The translations under genes and the position numbers were made by a program. 64,000 nucleotides of DNA from a virus, in IMG/VR virus record IMGVR_UViG_3300025410_000010, positions 31,385 through 95,384 of that record; one strand, 5' to 3'. The notes beneath the pieces were generated by a model, which worked only from the letters and a program-made list of their open reading frames with translations, was not told where the DNA came from and ran no database searches. Every line of letters starts with the position of its first letter. Position 1 is the first letter of the stretch. This document shows positions 1 through 5,726 of the stretch, piece after piece.

Positions 1-1
1 C

Positions 2-184
2 CTAGAACCAATCAAACTACCTACTTATAAAGAATTAACAAAACCCGTACATATACTAAGACACGCTGCCACATTCTTCTCCATAGTGGTTATAACTTCT
101 ACTGCTATTGCTGTAGGTGGCCCAATAGCCTTCTTTACAATAGCACTGTCTCTAGCCTTCTACTCACTTTGGAAGATGACATAG
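2..184 (+). CDS. C-terminal end of a membrane protein (partial)
   Basis: A reading frame is open from the window edge to a TAG at 182-184, giving at least 60 residues without a start. The second half is strongly hydrophobic (from about residue 24, AATFFSIVVITSTAIAVGG, then FFTIALSLAFYSL), enough for two transmembrane segments, and it ends in a short basic tail. No family is recognised. It could be the end of a phage inner-membrane protein; the frame is short, so chance openness is possible. Confidence 0.5.
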   Translation, partial: LEPIKLPTYKELTKPVHILRHAATFFSIVVITSTAIAVGGPIAFFTIALSLAFYSLWKMT

Positions 185-251
185 CCCCGAACAATACGAA
201 GTACACGGCACGCAAATTTTTATAAATACCCCTAATAAAGGGAGATTACCC

Positions 252-506
252 ATGCCTAGAGAACTGGTCCATAAACTACACAAATATGCAGATATTATCG
301 AAGCTAACGAATCAGTACAATGCGCTTCAACTTGCAGACAGGCTGCTTATACTATACAGGCGCAACAACAAGAAATAAATCTACTCAAATTAAAACTTAA
401 TAAGGCAGATCCCACACTCAAAGAAAAAGTCAACCTGTTCATAGGTAAATTGAAATTTAAGGCATTCCTCCTAAAAAAACAATGGAAGAAGAATGTCAAA
501 AGATAA
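252..506 (+). CDS. Small hypothetical phage protein, 84 aa
   Basis: The ATG follows a good ribosome binding site (AAAGGGAG). The protein is helical and basic at its C-terminus, with a short coiled-coil-like stretch at residues 35-55. It overlaps the next gene by 14 bases, so the two are probably translated together. It is the first of a run of tiny overlapping genes. No family recognised. Confidence 0.6.
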   Translation: MPRELVHKLHKYADIIEANESVQCASTCRQAAYTIQAQQQEINLLKLKLNKADPTLKEKVNLFIGKLKFKAFLLKKQWKKNVKR

Positions 507-783
507 AGAACTACTCGACGATCTATACATTATGGCTATTGCTCTGGAAAAATGTAACGAATCTAGAGCAAACAAGATCACACGACGAGCCCTCACAAGA
601 ATTAAAGAACTAAAACAGGAAAATACCCTTATTAGACGTGAAAGTCTTGCTATACACGCCCTAGACTTCGTTATGCCCCCAATATCACATGCTGCTTTTA
701 AAATCATATATAAAGCACTATCTAAACATAAAAATAAGAAACTGTTGATGAAATATGTCAGAACAATCCTCACACAACGTTGA
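493..783 (+). CDS. Small hypothetical basic helical protein, 96 aa
   Basis: It starts inside the end of the preceding gene, with purine-rich AATGGAAGAAG just upstream. The product is basic and mostly helical, with no cysteines that suggest metal binding and no membrane segment. It overlaps the following gene by 29 bases. Function unknown; probably an early phage gene. Confidence 0.55.
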   Translation: MSKDKELLDDLYIMAIALEKCNESRANKITRRALTRIKELKQENTLIRRESLAIHALDFVMPPISHAAFKIIYKALSKHKNKKLLMKYVRTILTQR

Positions 784-964
784 TATTGACGATCTTAAAA
801 ACGGTATATTACCTTGGCACATGATGTTGCAAAACAGTATTGAGGCTGCTAAACTACTGAATAAAGCACGTAATAACATGCCTGGAGGTATACAAAATGA
901 ACACGAAGAAACTGAAACAACTACTCAAAAATCACAATTCCCAGATGAGCCTTGCTGCTCTTGA
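755..964 (+). CDS. Small hypothetical acidic protein, 69 aa
   Basis: This frame overlaps both neighbours (29 bases with the gene before, 68 with the gene after). The first 45 residues look like an ordinary acidic helical protein; the tail (TETTTQKSQ...PCCS) runs over the start of the next gene and may be poorly conserved. There is no strong ribosome binding site, so confidence is modest. Confidence 0.4.
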   Translation: MSEQSSHNVDIDDLKNGILPWHMMLQNSIEAAKLLNKARNNMPGGIQNEHEETETTTQKSQFPDEPCCS

Positions 965-1199
965 CTATATACAGCGTCTAGAAGATAGAGTTACTGTATA
1001 CGAACATAACATTGATCTAAATGCTATTAATAACGAAATTAACACACTTAAAGAACAACTTAAAATAGCACAAGATGTAGTGAAATTGACTCCTATACAG
1101 CAACCATACGTTATACAACGTGTAAAAGACTTGGTGAATGAGAACAAATATGATGCAAATTACAGAATTAAAAAATCAACTGAAAAATCAAAATACTGA
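897..1199 (+). CDS. Small coiled-coil protein, paralog of the next gene
   Basis: A 100-residue product with CTGGAGG about 10 bases before the ATG. The N-terminal half (KLKQLLKNHNSQMSLAALD, then YIQRLEDRVTVYEHN) matches the next protein almost position by position, so the two arose by tandem duplication. The rest is a predicted coiled coil (INTLKEQLKIAQDVV). Function unknown. Confidence 0.55.
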   Translation: MNTKKLKQLLKNHNSQMSLAALDYIQRLEDRVTVYEHNIDLNAINNEINTLKEQLKIAQDVVKLTPIQQPYVIQRVKDLVNENKYDANYRIKKSTEKSKY

Positions 1200-1362
1200 A
1201 CTTAGTCTAGATGCTCTTGCTTATATTAATCACTTAGAAGAAGAACTACTTACTTACGAACATATGGATATACAAAATATAGTAGGATACTCAAAAAACT
1301 TAGAAAAAGATCTAAATGAAATAATGCACATAGATAAAATAGTAGAATTTGGTGATGACTGA
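1138..1362 (+). CDS. Small coiled-coil protein, paralog of the previous gene
   Basis: A 74-residue product. LKNQLKNQNTELSLDALAYI and HLEEELLTYEH align with the preceding protein. The start is uncertain: ATG codons at 1138, 1150 and 1153 are all possible, and the alignment favours 1150 or 1153. It overlaps the gene before by up to 62 bases. Function unknown. Confidence 0.5.
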   Translation: MRTNMMQITELKNQLKNQNTELSLDALAYINHLEEELLTYEHMDIQNIVGYSKNLEKDLNEIMHIDKIVEFGDD

Positions 1363-1495
1363 ACAGTCTAAATCATTGATGCTGATGCTGGTCATACTGG
1401 CCTTTATTACTACTATTGCTAACATCATTATAGGGGACCCAAATGGAAGATCTAATAACAATGACTATAGAACAACTAGAAATAACTTCAAATAA
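1355..1495 (+). CDS. Putative single-span membrane peptide, 46 aa
   Basis: The ATG overlaps the stop region of the gene before, an arrangement typical of translational coupling. Residues 8-27 (LMLMLVILAFITTIANIIIG) form one clear transmembrane segment, followed by a polar tail. The tail overlaps the next gene by 53 bases, so this could be a shorter real gene or a chance frame. Small membrane peptides are common in phage early regions. Confidence 0.4.
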   Translation: MTEQSKSLMLMLVILAFITTIANIIIGDPNGRSNNNDYRTTRNNFK

Positions 1496-1664
1496 TACAC
1501 TAGATGAACGTAGTAATATTATAGATAGACTTAACATACTAAACAGTAAAGAACGCTATAGATTGAGTAATGAATATAGCGAACTTATTGATAGTCTTAA
1601 CATACTAAACGAACGCTATCATAGAACACTTGCTATACTAAAGAAAAGAGTAAATCCACAATGA
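1443..1664 (+). CDS. Small coiled-coil hypothetical protein, 73 aa
   Basis: The ATG follows GGGGACCCAA. The product is helical with an internal near-repeat: IIDRLNILNSKERYRLSNEY is echoed by LIDSLNILNERYHRTL, and the DNA repeats too (CTTAACATACTAAAC occurs twice). This suggests an internal duplication. It overlaps the next start by four bases (ATGA). Function unknown. Confidence 0.55.
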   Translation: MEDLITMTIEQLEITSNNTLDERSNIIDRLNILNSKERYRLSNEYSELIDSLNILNERYHRTLAILKKRVNPQ

Positions 1665-1852
1665 TGAGCATAGAAGAAATAGCACTATACAATCTTATAC
1701 TAGTACCAAAGAAAGACAGACTAGTAGAACTTTATAGGGAAACTAGAGCACTAGAAGCAGAAGTTGAACAACTAGAACAGACACTACTAGATCGTATAGA
1801 AGGCACAAATACATATACTGATACTCTACATACAGGCCCCGCTGTAACATAA
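1661..1852 (+). CDS. Small coiled-coil hypothetical protein, 63 aa
   Basis: The start overlaps the previous stop as ATGATG. The product carries a coiled coil (about residues 18-45, ELYRETRALEAEVEQLEQTL). Its last residues (TGPAV) are encoded by the first copy of an 11-base GC-rich repeat (see 1835). The TAA overlaps the next ATG by one base. Function unknown. Confidence 0.5.
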   Translation: MMSIEEIALYNLILVPKKDRLVELYRETRALEAEVEQLEQTLLDRIEGTNTYTDTLHTGPAVT

Positions 1853-2088
1853 TGAACGATCTTAAAGACTTCTTTAAAAAGGCTAATCGTAAACGTAGTA
1901 GAGGTCCCGTTAAAACATATGCTGTATTTAAAGGCCCCGCTGTAACAACTGGTACTTACTTTATAAAAAGAACAATCCCATTGGTGGTACTAGCAGGAAC
2001 TAAATGGAATACTACTGGCCCCGCTGTGCCGCCTTTGGATATACATGCAAACGACGATAGAGATCCTAATGCATAGTGGCCCCGCTGT
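1835..2088 (+). repeat. Four copies of GGCCCCGCTGT
   Basis: The 11-base string GGCCCCGCTGT occurs at 1835, 1933, 2017 and 2078, all in the same orientation and much richer in GC than the surrounding sequence. Three copies lie in coding sequence, where they encode Gly-Pro-Ala-Val, and the last follows the stop at 2076. Spacing is 98, 84 and 61 bases. Confidence 0.8.
1852..2076 (+). CDS. Small hypothetical protein with GPAV repeats, 74 aa
   Basis: The product starts with a basic segment (NDLKDFFKKANRKRSRG) and carries GPVKTYAV, GPAVTTG and GPAVPP, the last two encoded by the GGCCCCGCTGT repeat. No ribosome binding site stands out, and the start overlaps the previous TAA. The protein may be real or may only be a frame crossing the repeats. 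Function unknown. Confidence 0.35.
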   Translation: MNDLKDFFKKANRKRSRGPVKTYAVFKGPAVTTGTYFIKRTIPLVVLAGTKWNTTGPAVPPLDIHANDDRDPNA

Positions 2089-2385
2089 GCATCTTAGGAA
2101 AGCTGTGGGCGCTGCTATAAGCACACGAGATCCACAGTAGTCGCTGGCTTGAACGCGGCGATTAGACAGGCGAACTACTATAGAGATAGATTGTCGATAT
2201 AGTGGTGAATAGGAAGAACTTGGACAAAATCGGAAAGATACCATTTGAACTAAGCCTGTCGTCACCACGGTCAACCACTATATCTAGTGTATAGATCTAC
2301 TATATCTAGCATTCAAAACACGCCAAGACCATGGTTGACAGGTACTATATATCGTCGTATAGTCTTATTATAGGGAGTCTAAAGC
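2077..2385 (+). other. Non-coding interval with repeat copies and a promoter
   Basis: I see no convincing gene here. The interval holds the last GGCCCCGCTGT copy (2078), two copies of the ACTATATCTAGT element (2276-2289 and 2299-2310), related half-copies near 2170-2205, and the promoter of the next gene (2335-2363). Confidence 0.6.
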
Positions 2386-2419
2386 ATGAAACGTATTGTG
2401 ATTGCCACTATATCTAGTG
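2276..2419 (+). repeat. ACTATATCTAGT repeats, first cluster
   Basis: CACTATATCTAGTG occurs exactly at 2276-2289 and again at 2406-2419, with ACTATATCTAGC at 2299-2310. The arms CACTA and TAGTG are inverted repeats, so each copy could bind a dimeric protein. The copies flank the promoter at 2335-2363, and the third is inside the first codons of the gene at 2386. The same element recurs at 3624-3712. I infer an operator. Confidence 0.6.
2335..2363 (+). promoter_or_regulatory. sigma70-like promoter
   Basis: TTGACA (2335-2340), 17 bases, TATAGT (2358-2363). It lies 22 bases before the ATG of the gene at 2386, with ribosome binding site TAGGGAG between. Confidence 0.75.
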
Positions 2420-2817
2420 TACTAATAGCGGGAAGTGCTCACGCCCAATATTATCCCGGAGCGGGACCGGGATATCCATATGCTGCGCCACAAACAGCAT
2501 TACCGCCACCGGGATATAATCCATATGTGGATTCTATGGAAACCTTATATCCACAGCAAGTAATAGTGAGGAGACGAGTAGTAGTTCCTCAGCCACCTGT
2601 TGTAATAGAGACTCCGCCTGCTGTAATAGTTCAGCAGCCACCTGCTGTTGTATACAGAGATCGCATTATAGTAAGAGATCGCGTAGTCGTCAAGCGTCGT
2701 GTTGTATACAAAAAAGTCCCTGTTCCGGTTCCGGTAGCAGCGCCCACCACAGTTAATGTAAACGTATGCACTCAGTCTGTAAACACTGGTGAAGTATGTA
2801 AACAGCAGAAGAAGTAG
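2386..2817 (+). CDS. Secreted proline-rich protein, 143 aa
   Basis: A clear signal peptide opens the protein (KRIVIATISSVLIAGSAHA, cleavage expected before QYYPG). The mature part is rich in Pro, Val, Tyr and Arg, with alternating motifs (VIVRRRVVVPQPPVVIETPP, VYRDRIIVRDRVVVKRRVVY) and two cysteines near the C-terminus that could form a disulfide. It resembles bacterial periplasmic or surface proteins more than phage proteins; a signal-peptide protein at 9222 has a similar layout. It has its own promoter and sits among operator-like repeats. Role unknown; it may have come from a host. Confidence 0.75.
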   Translation: MKRIVIATISSVLIAGSAHAQYYPGAGPGYPYAAPQTALPPPGYNPYVDSMETLYPQQVIVRRRVVVPQPPVVIETPPAVIVQQPPAVVYRDRIIVRDRVVVKRRVVYKKVPVPVPVAAPTTVNVNVCTQSVNTGEVCKQQKK

Positions 2818-2819
2818 TT

Positions 2820-2854
2820 AATGTATACTATAGTGAATTGGTATAGTATACATT
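2820..2854. repeat. Perfect 13-bp inverted repeat
   Basis: AATGTATACTATA (2820-2832) and TATAGTATACATT (2842-2854) are perfect inverted repeats around a 9-base loop. They begin three bases after the stop of the gene at 2386. There is no T run on either strand, so this is either a weak bidirectional terminator or a protein site. It could also cap the 3' end of the minus-strand transcript predicted from 2998. Confidence 0.7.
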
Positions 2855-2859
2855 CGCCT

Positions 2860-2964
2860 GGGGTGATCTTCTAGGTCGCGATTTTGTTTATGTAAACGAC
2901 CTGGAGGTCAGAGTTCGGCGGAACTTGAACCCATCACGCGATCCCTATTGGGTGTGCGCTTTAT
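2860..2964 (-). ncRNA. Putative minus-strand non-coding transcript A
   Basis: This stretch has no gene. It lies just downstream of a minus-strand promoter (2971-2998) and before the 13-bp inverted repeat. It shares a core with the unit at 3517-3606: on the minus strand AAAGCG, CAATAG, then GACCTC and GGTC forming a small hairpin, then GTTTACATAAACAA. Conservation of the whole promoter-plus-core unit suggests a functional RNA or regulatory leader. No RNA family is recognised. Confidence 0.4.
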
Positions 2965-2970
2965 ATTGTT

Positions 2971-2998
2971 ATATTAACATCACTAGCGGGTGCGTCAA
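2971..2998 (-). promoter_or_regulatory. sigma70-like promoter, minus strand
   Basis: Minus strand TTGACG (2998-2993), 16 bases, TAATAT (2976-2971). It has the same form as the early promoters of the + strand but no gene downstream, only transcript unit A. Confidence 0.55.
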
Positions 2999-3216
2999 CC
3001 TGGCAAAACTGTGATTTGAGAGATTGGCCATGAACGAGTAAATGACTCACCTTTATAAAGTCTAAAAGCCACATAACCTCTTTTGGCACATTCCTGCCTT
3101 GCGGTATGTTCCTGCTTCCACTGTGATTCTCTACCATCTAGTATAATAACAGCGCGATCACCACAAGCTTCGAGGAGACCTTTGGCTGTTTGATTATAGA
3201 ATTGAGCATAGTGCAT
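2995..3216 (-). CDS. Hypothetical protein, 73 aa
   Basis: I chose the ATG at 3216 because GGAGG lies 9 bases upstream and the gene before ends at 3218. The product has one helix with AKGLLEACGDRAVIILDGRE and a basic C-terminal part; no family is recognised. Together with the gene at 3218 it forms a two-gene minus-strand cassette inside an otherwise + strand region. Confidence 0.6.
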   Translation of the reverse strand: MHYAQFYNQTAKGLLEACGDRAVIILDGRESQWKQEHTARQECAKRGYVAFRLYKGESFTRSWPISQITVLPG

Positions 3217-3217
3217 A

Positions 3218-3457
3218 TCACATATCCTCCGGGTTGTATTCGTAAAAGGGGACTTGATTGCGCCAAAACTGTTCGTCGTTATCCCACATGAAGTGATCCG
3301 AAAACCAATTGAGGAGTTCCTCTTTGGTATAGTTATATAGATAGCGACCCTTGTAGCCATAGAAGTCCTTGTGGGAGTCATAGAGCATTGTATACAATTC
3401 TGTCCAGGATGTGGATTCAATACGAGCAAAGGCTTCTGAGTAGGACAGTTTGCGCAT
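3218..3457 (-). CDS. Hypothetical protein rich in aromatic residues, 79 aa
   Basis: The ATG has AATAGGAG upstream and a promoter at 3484-3511. The protein is rich in Tyr, Trp and Phe (YNYTKEELLNWFSDHFMWDN) and ends in an acidic tail. Its stop is next to the start of the gene at 3216, so the two are cotranscribed. The + strand frame over this stretch is a shadow. Function unknown. Confidence 0.65.
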   Translation of the reverse strand: MRKLSYSEAFARIESTSWTELYTMLYDSHKDFYGYKGRYLYNYTKEELLNWFSDHFMWDNDEQFWRNQVPFYEYNPEDM

Positions 3458-3483
3458 TGGGATCTCCTATTGCTTATAGTATG

Positions 3484-3511
3484 ATAATAAGGTCACAATT
3501 TTATATGTCAA
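3484..3511 (-). promoter_or_regulatory. sigma70-like promoter, minus strand
   Basis: Minus strand TTGACA (3511-3506), 16 bases, TATTAT (3489-3484), then AATAGGAG and the ATG at 3457. It drives the two-gene minus-strand cassette. Confidence 0.7.
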
Positions 3512-3516
3512 CCAGG

Positions 3517-3606
3517 GACTATATGTTGTTTATGTAAACGACCTTGAGGTCAGGGTTCCCCGAAGTATACTCCCTAGCGAGTCTGCTATTGCTGGTTCGC
3601 TTTCAT
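3517..3606 (-). ncRNA. Putative minus-strand non-coding transcript B
   Basis: It lies between a minus-strand promoter (3613-3640) and the next promoter (3484-3511), with no gene. It shares with unit A the minus-strand core GACCTC-AAGGTC followed by GTTTACATAAACAA, and upstream AAAGCG and CAATAG. It may be an RNA, or a leader of the 3457-2995 cassette. Confidence 0.4.
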
Positions 3607-3612
3607 AATTCT

Positions 3613-3640
3613 ATAATAGCGTCTATAGATATAGTGTCAA
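3613..3640 (-). promoter_or_regulatory. sigma70-like promoter, minus strand
   Basis: Minus strand TTGACA (3640-3635), 16 bases ending in GC, TATTAT (3618-3613). The first ACTATATCTA-type repeat lies within its spacer, so the same factor could control both strands. Confidence 0.6.
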
Positions 3641-3712
3641 CCTACTATATGTAGTCAGTGGGTAACTATATGTAGTCCACTATATCTAGTGTTCTGAGTG
3701 ACTATATCTAGT
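3624..3712 (+). repeat. ACTATATCTAGT repeats, second cluster
   Basis: Five copies occur in 89 bases: TATAGATATAGTG (3624-3636, inverted), CTACTATATGTAGT (3642-3655), ACTATATGTAGT (3665-3676), CACTATATCTAGTG (3678-3691) and ACTATATCTAGT (3701-3712). They lie directly upstream of and partly overlap the promoters at 3613-3640 (minus) and 3715-3742 (plus). I infer a repressor or activator binding array. Confidence 0.7.
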
Positions 3713-3714
3713 GG

Positions 3715-3742
3715 TTGACTAGTTTGGAATTGAGTGTATATT
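3715..3742 (+). promoter_or_regulatory. sigma70-like promoter giving a leaderless mRNA
   Basis: TTGACT (3715-3720), 16 bases, TATATT (3737-3742). The ATG at 3749 is seven bases after the -10 box, where transcription is expected to begin, and no ribosome binding site precedes it. Confidence 0.55.
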
Positions 3743-3748
3743 GTTATT

Positions 3749-4078
3749 ATGAAAGCAGTAAGAAAAAAGCGAGTGGACCGTAATCATATCGTATATTCAA
3801 TAACGATAGATGGAGACCTATATGTTGGCGTCACGGCGAAAACTGAATCTACTGTTCCAAAAAGCCTCTGGTCGCGTCTTAGTAAGCATTGGTACCGGAG
3901 GAATGATCCCGCCCGGTTACATTGGTCACTTTATAGCGCTCTTCGGTCATTGACAGATCGCCGTGAAGCTGTTATAAAAGCAGAGTATATAGTGCGTGGT
4001 AAGGTTGCTGCTCATAAATTAGAGCGTGAGTTAATTCGTCAATATCGTCCTGTATTGAACACAGACAAGAGGGGTTAA
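3749..4078 (+). CDS. GIY-YIG-like endonuclease, 109 aa
   Basis: The start of the fold is visible: HIVYSITI followed 4 residues on by LYVGVT, in the spacing of the GIY and YIG strands. The protein ends with ERELIRQYRPVLN, the usual conserved glutamate helix and proline-asparagine of this family. Basic residues between (SRLSKHWYRR) fit a nuclease. Free-standing GIY-YIG enzymes in phages are often homing or host-DNA nucleases. I prefer the ATG at 3749 over an in-frame GTG at 3734 because the promoter -10 overlaps the latter. The gene lies just after the five-copy operator array. Confidence 0.7.
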   Translation: MKAVRKKRVDRNHIVYSITIDGDLYVGVTAKTESTVPKSLWSRLSKHWYRRNDPARLHWSLYSALRSLTDRREAVIKAEYIVRGKVAAHKLERELIRQYRPVLNTDKRG

Positions 4079-4079
4079 C

Positions 4080-4385
4080 ATGAGCTTCAAGGACTTTCAA
4101 CTCAACTTCTTAGATTACCTTGATCACATTAGGGCTGATTATGCTAAGACGGGTATGTATACATTAGAAGAAGCTGAACGCAAGGTTGATTTCACTAATG
4201 GAAGTAAGTATGTCAAGGTCATTGTAGACCGTAGTGTTCACTCGTTCATTGTCAAGCAGGATGATGGCAAGTTCAAGCAGGGTGACATTCTAAAGGCTGC
4301 TTCTTATGCGTCACCTGCTAAGAACTTCGCCCGCGGTAATATACTTGCTCGCAATTGGAATAGTGTAAGGTGGTCGGGAGTTTGA
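4080..4385 (+). CDS. Hypothetical phage protein, 101 aa
   Basis: It follows the nuclease gene with one base between, with GAGGGG upstream, so it is probably cotranscribed. The sequence looks like a small alpha-beta protein (YVKVIVDRSVHSFIVKQDDG) with a basic C-terminus (KNFARGNILARNWNSVRWSG). I have an impression of similar small proteins in other phages but cannot name a function. Confidence 0.6.
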   Translation: MSFKDFQLNFLDYLDHIRADYAKTGMYTLEEAERKVDFTNGSKYVKVIVDRSVHSFIVKQDDGKFKQGDILKAASYASPAKNFARGNILARNWNSVRWSGV

Positions 4386-4410
4386 CTTTTGGGTCGTTTG
4401 TGTTATTGTA
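4382..4410 (+). promoter_or_regulatory. Weak sigma70-like promoter
   Basis: TTGACT (4382-4387) overlaps the stop codon of the gene before; after 17 bases comes ATTGTA (4405-4410). The -10 is poor. The next ATG is at 4437 with AGAGAGG. Confidence 0.4.
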
Positions 4411-4436
4411 AGCTATAGCAACACAGAGAGGCTATC

Positions 4437-4730
4437 ATGCGCGACTTTGAACCTAACATGTTTTATCTCAACGTAGCTCAGGACTTAAACATTGTCGACA
4501 GCGACGACTTAGGTTATATAGCTGCTGACATTGAGAATGTTATAGAGCATCTCCAAACCATTGTTAAGTCGCTTCGTGCTAAGGAATTGGCTCACGCCTA
4601 CGACTATTATACAGAGCATCGTTATGACATTGACGGTGTCTGCGATGAGCTTGAGAGCTATTACTTTGAGCTAGACGAGCAGGTAGAGTATGCTATATCT
4701 GAAGAAGAATTCGAGCCTGAGAGCGAATAG
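4437..4730 (+). CDS. Hypothetical acidic protein, 97 aa
   Basis: A strongly acidic helical protein (about residues 25-60 IAADIENVIEHLQTIVKSL, and a C-terminal run of Glu and Asp). The charge would suit a DNA mimic or an inhibitor of a host DNA-binding protein, but that is only a guess from composition. Good ribosome binding site and a weak promoter upstream. Confidence 0.55.
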   Translation: MRDFEPNMFYLNVAQDLNIVDSDDLGYIAADIENVIEHLQTIVKSLRAKELAHAYDYYTEHRYDIDGVCDELESYYFELDEQVEYAISEEEFEPESE

Positions 4731-4741
4731 AGCCAAACTGC

Positions 4742-4770
4742 TTGATCTTTGTCATATGCGCTGTTATAGT
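4742..4770 (+). promoter_or_regulatory. sigma70-like promoter
   Basis: TTGATC (4742-4747), 17 bases, TATAGT (4765-4770), upstream of the helix-turn-helix gene at 4814. Confidence 0.6.
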
Positions 4771-4813
4771 ATAAAGACGCTGTAGACAGCGCATTGACAA
4801 AGGAATAGGCAAT

Positions 4814-5059
4814 ATGGCATTTACTCATTTAACAGTTTCTCAGGTAGAGTTTCTTGAAGACTATCTTCGTGGTACTGGCCGCACATTGACAGAGGCTCAA
4901 GCTCGTGCTACATATGGCATTGGCAACCTCCGTGCTCGCATTAGCGATCTACGTGCTGTTGGTTTACGGATTCGTCGTGAGAAGACTCAAGAGGGACGTG
5001 CGAAGTATGCTGTGAGTGCCCGTGATATCACAGGTAGCCGCGCTAAGATCTTCGCTTAA
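4814..5059 (+). CDS. Winged helix-turn-helix DNA-binding protein, 81 aa
   Basis: A helix-turn-helix can be read directly: LTVSQVEFLEDYLRGTGRTL, then TEAQARATYGIGNLRARISD with a recognition-helix-like second part, then a basic wing (GLRIRREKTQEGRAKY). Small proteins of this form are widespread in T4-like phages of aquatic bacteria. It is a candidate regulator of the early region, possibly of the operator repeats at 2276-3712. It has its own promoter, and a strong hairpin follows. Confidence 0.7.
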   Translation: MAFTHLTVSQVEFLEDYLRGTGRTLTEAQARATYGIGNLRARISDLRAVGLRIRREKTQEGRAKYAVSARDITGSRAKIFA

Positions 5060-5071
5060 TAAATAAACAAT

Positions 5072-5094
5072 AGTGGGCGGTTAATCTGCCCACT
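5072..5094 (+). terminator. Terminator-like hairpin
   Basis: AGTGGGC (5072-5078) and GCCCACT (5088-5094) form a GC-rich stem after the regulator gene. The following CTTCATCT is only partly T-rich, so it may attenuate rather than stop transcription. Confidence 0.5.
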
Positions 5095-5114
5095 CTTCAT
5101 CTAGGGAGGGATAT

Positions 5115-5309
5115 ATGTCTAGTGGAACAGCATTTCAGCAATTTGTTAATGAGTTGAGAGCAGTCGGATTTCCCATTGACAAGGTCACCGGAGGTGATAT
5201 ATACTCAGCATACCATGAGGGACTTAGTGTTCGTGAAGCAGTATATAGACTTCACAGTGTAGCAGAGTTCCGACGTAAGATGAAGCAGCATATAAAAGCG
5301 CCCGAATAG
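5115..5309 (+). CDS. Hypothetical protein, 64 aa, ending in a tRNA gene
   Basis: GGGAGGG lies upstream of the ATG. The sequence (FQQFVNELRAVGFPIDKVTG...REAVYRLHSVAEFRRKMK) looks like a small helical DNA-associated domain, without a named family. Its last codons and TAG stop are formed by the first ten bases of the tRNA-Thr gene, so the mRNA is probably trimmed by tRNA processing. Confidence 0.6.
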   Translation: MSSGTAFQQFVNELRAVGFPIDKVTGGDIYSAYHEGLSVREAVYRLHSVAEFRRKMKQHIKAPE

Positions 5310-5375
5310 CTCAGCTGGTAGAGCAACTGATTTGTAATCAGTAGGTCGGCGGTTCGAATCCGTCTTCGGGCACCA
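5300..5375 (+). tRNA. tRNA-Thr (anticodon UGU)
   Basis: Acceptor GCCCGAA pairs with TTCGGGC; the D arm, the anticodon stem CTGAT/ATCAG with loop TTTGTAA, and the T arm with GTTCGAATC are all present. CCA is encoded. It reads ACA codons. Confidence 0.95.
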
Positions 5376-5376
5376 T

Positions 5377-5453
5377 GATTCCGTAGCTCAGCAGGATAGA
5401 GCAGCTGACTTCTAATCAGCAGGTCGAACGTTCGAATCGTTCCGGAATCGCCA
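5377..5453 (+). tRNA. tRNA-Arg (anticodon UCU)
   Basis: Acceptor GATTCCG pairs with CGGAATC; anticodon stem GCTGA/TCAGC with loop CTTCTAA; T loop GTTCGAATC; CCA encoded. It starts one base after the tRNA-Thr CCA. It reads AGA, which is frequent in the AT-rich genes of this phage. Confidence 0.95.
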
Positions 5454-5495
5454 CCTAGCAGGCTAAATAGTTTACCTTGCAAGGGAGAAGAAACT

Positions 5496-5714
5496 ATGGT
5501 AAAACCAACAAATCCAACATTAGTACAATTATTTGAAACACCCCTAGTACCTGATGCTTCACATGACATTTACAGTGTCACTTTGAATTTCAGTATACCT
5601 AAGGGTTCAGACATTGAACAATTATTAGCAGACATGATGACTGGCAAGTTCGCTAGTACTCAGCCTCCATTTGTTCCAGGAACTTCTATCACAGACGTAA
5701 CTAAAATAGGTTAA
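5496..5714 (+). CDS. Hypothetical phage protein, 72 aa
   Basis: AAGGGAGAAG precedes the ATG. The opening KPTNPTLVQLFETP is similar in layout to the next protein (AQPKNPELL...), and both continue with a beta strand of the form IYSVTLNFSIP / VYDITIRYVF, so they may be distant tandem paralogs. It probably shares the tRNA transcript. Function unknown. Confidence 0.6.
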   Translation: MVKPTNPTLVQLFETPLVPDASHDIYSVTLNFSIPKGSDIEQLLADMMTGKFASTQPPFVPGTSITDVTKIG

Positions 5715-5726
5715 TTGAGGAATAGC

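Noticed and set aside
471-773. - strand frame at the left end
   Set aside because: Cys/Leu/Ser-rich composition with no ribosome binding site; it is opposite real small genes.
2860-2960. A tRNA or tRNA-like gene on either strand
   Set aside because: GGGTTCAAGTTCC looks like a T arm and GTGAT/ATCAC could pair, but no complete cloverleaf with anticodon arm can be drawn.
2995-3429. Longer 144-residue frame on the - strand
   Set aside because: The first 71 codons overlap the better-supported gene at 3218, and GGAGG marks the start at 3216.
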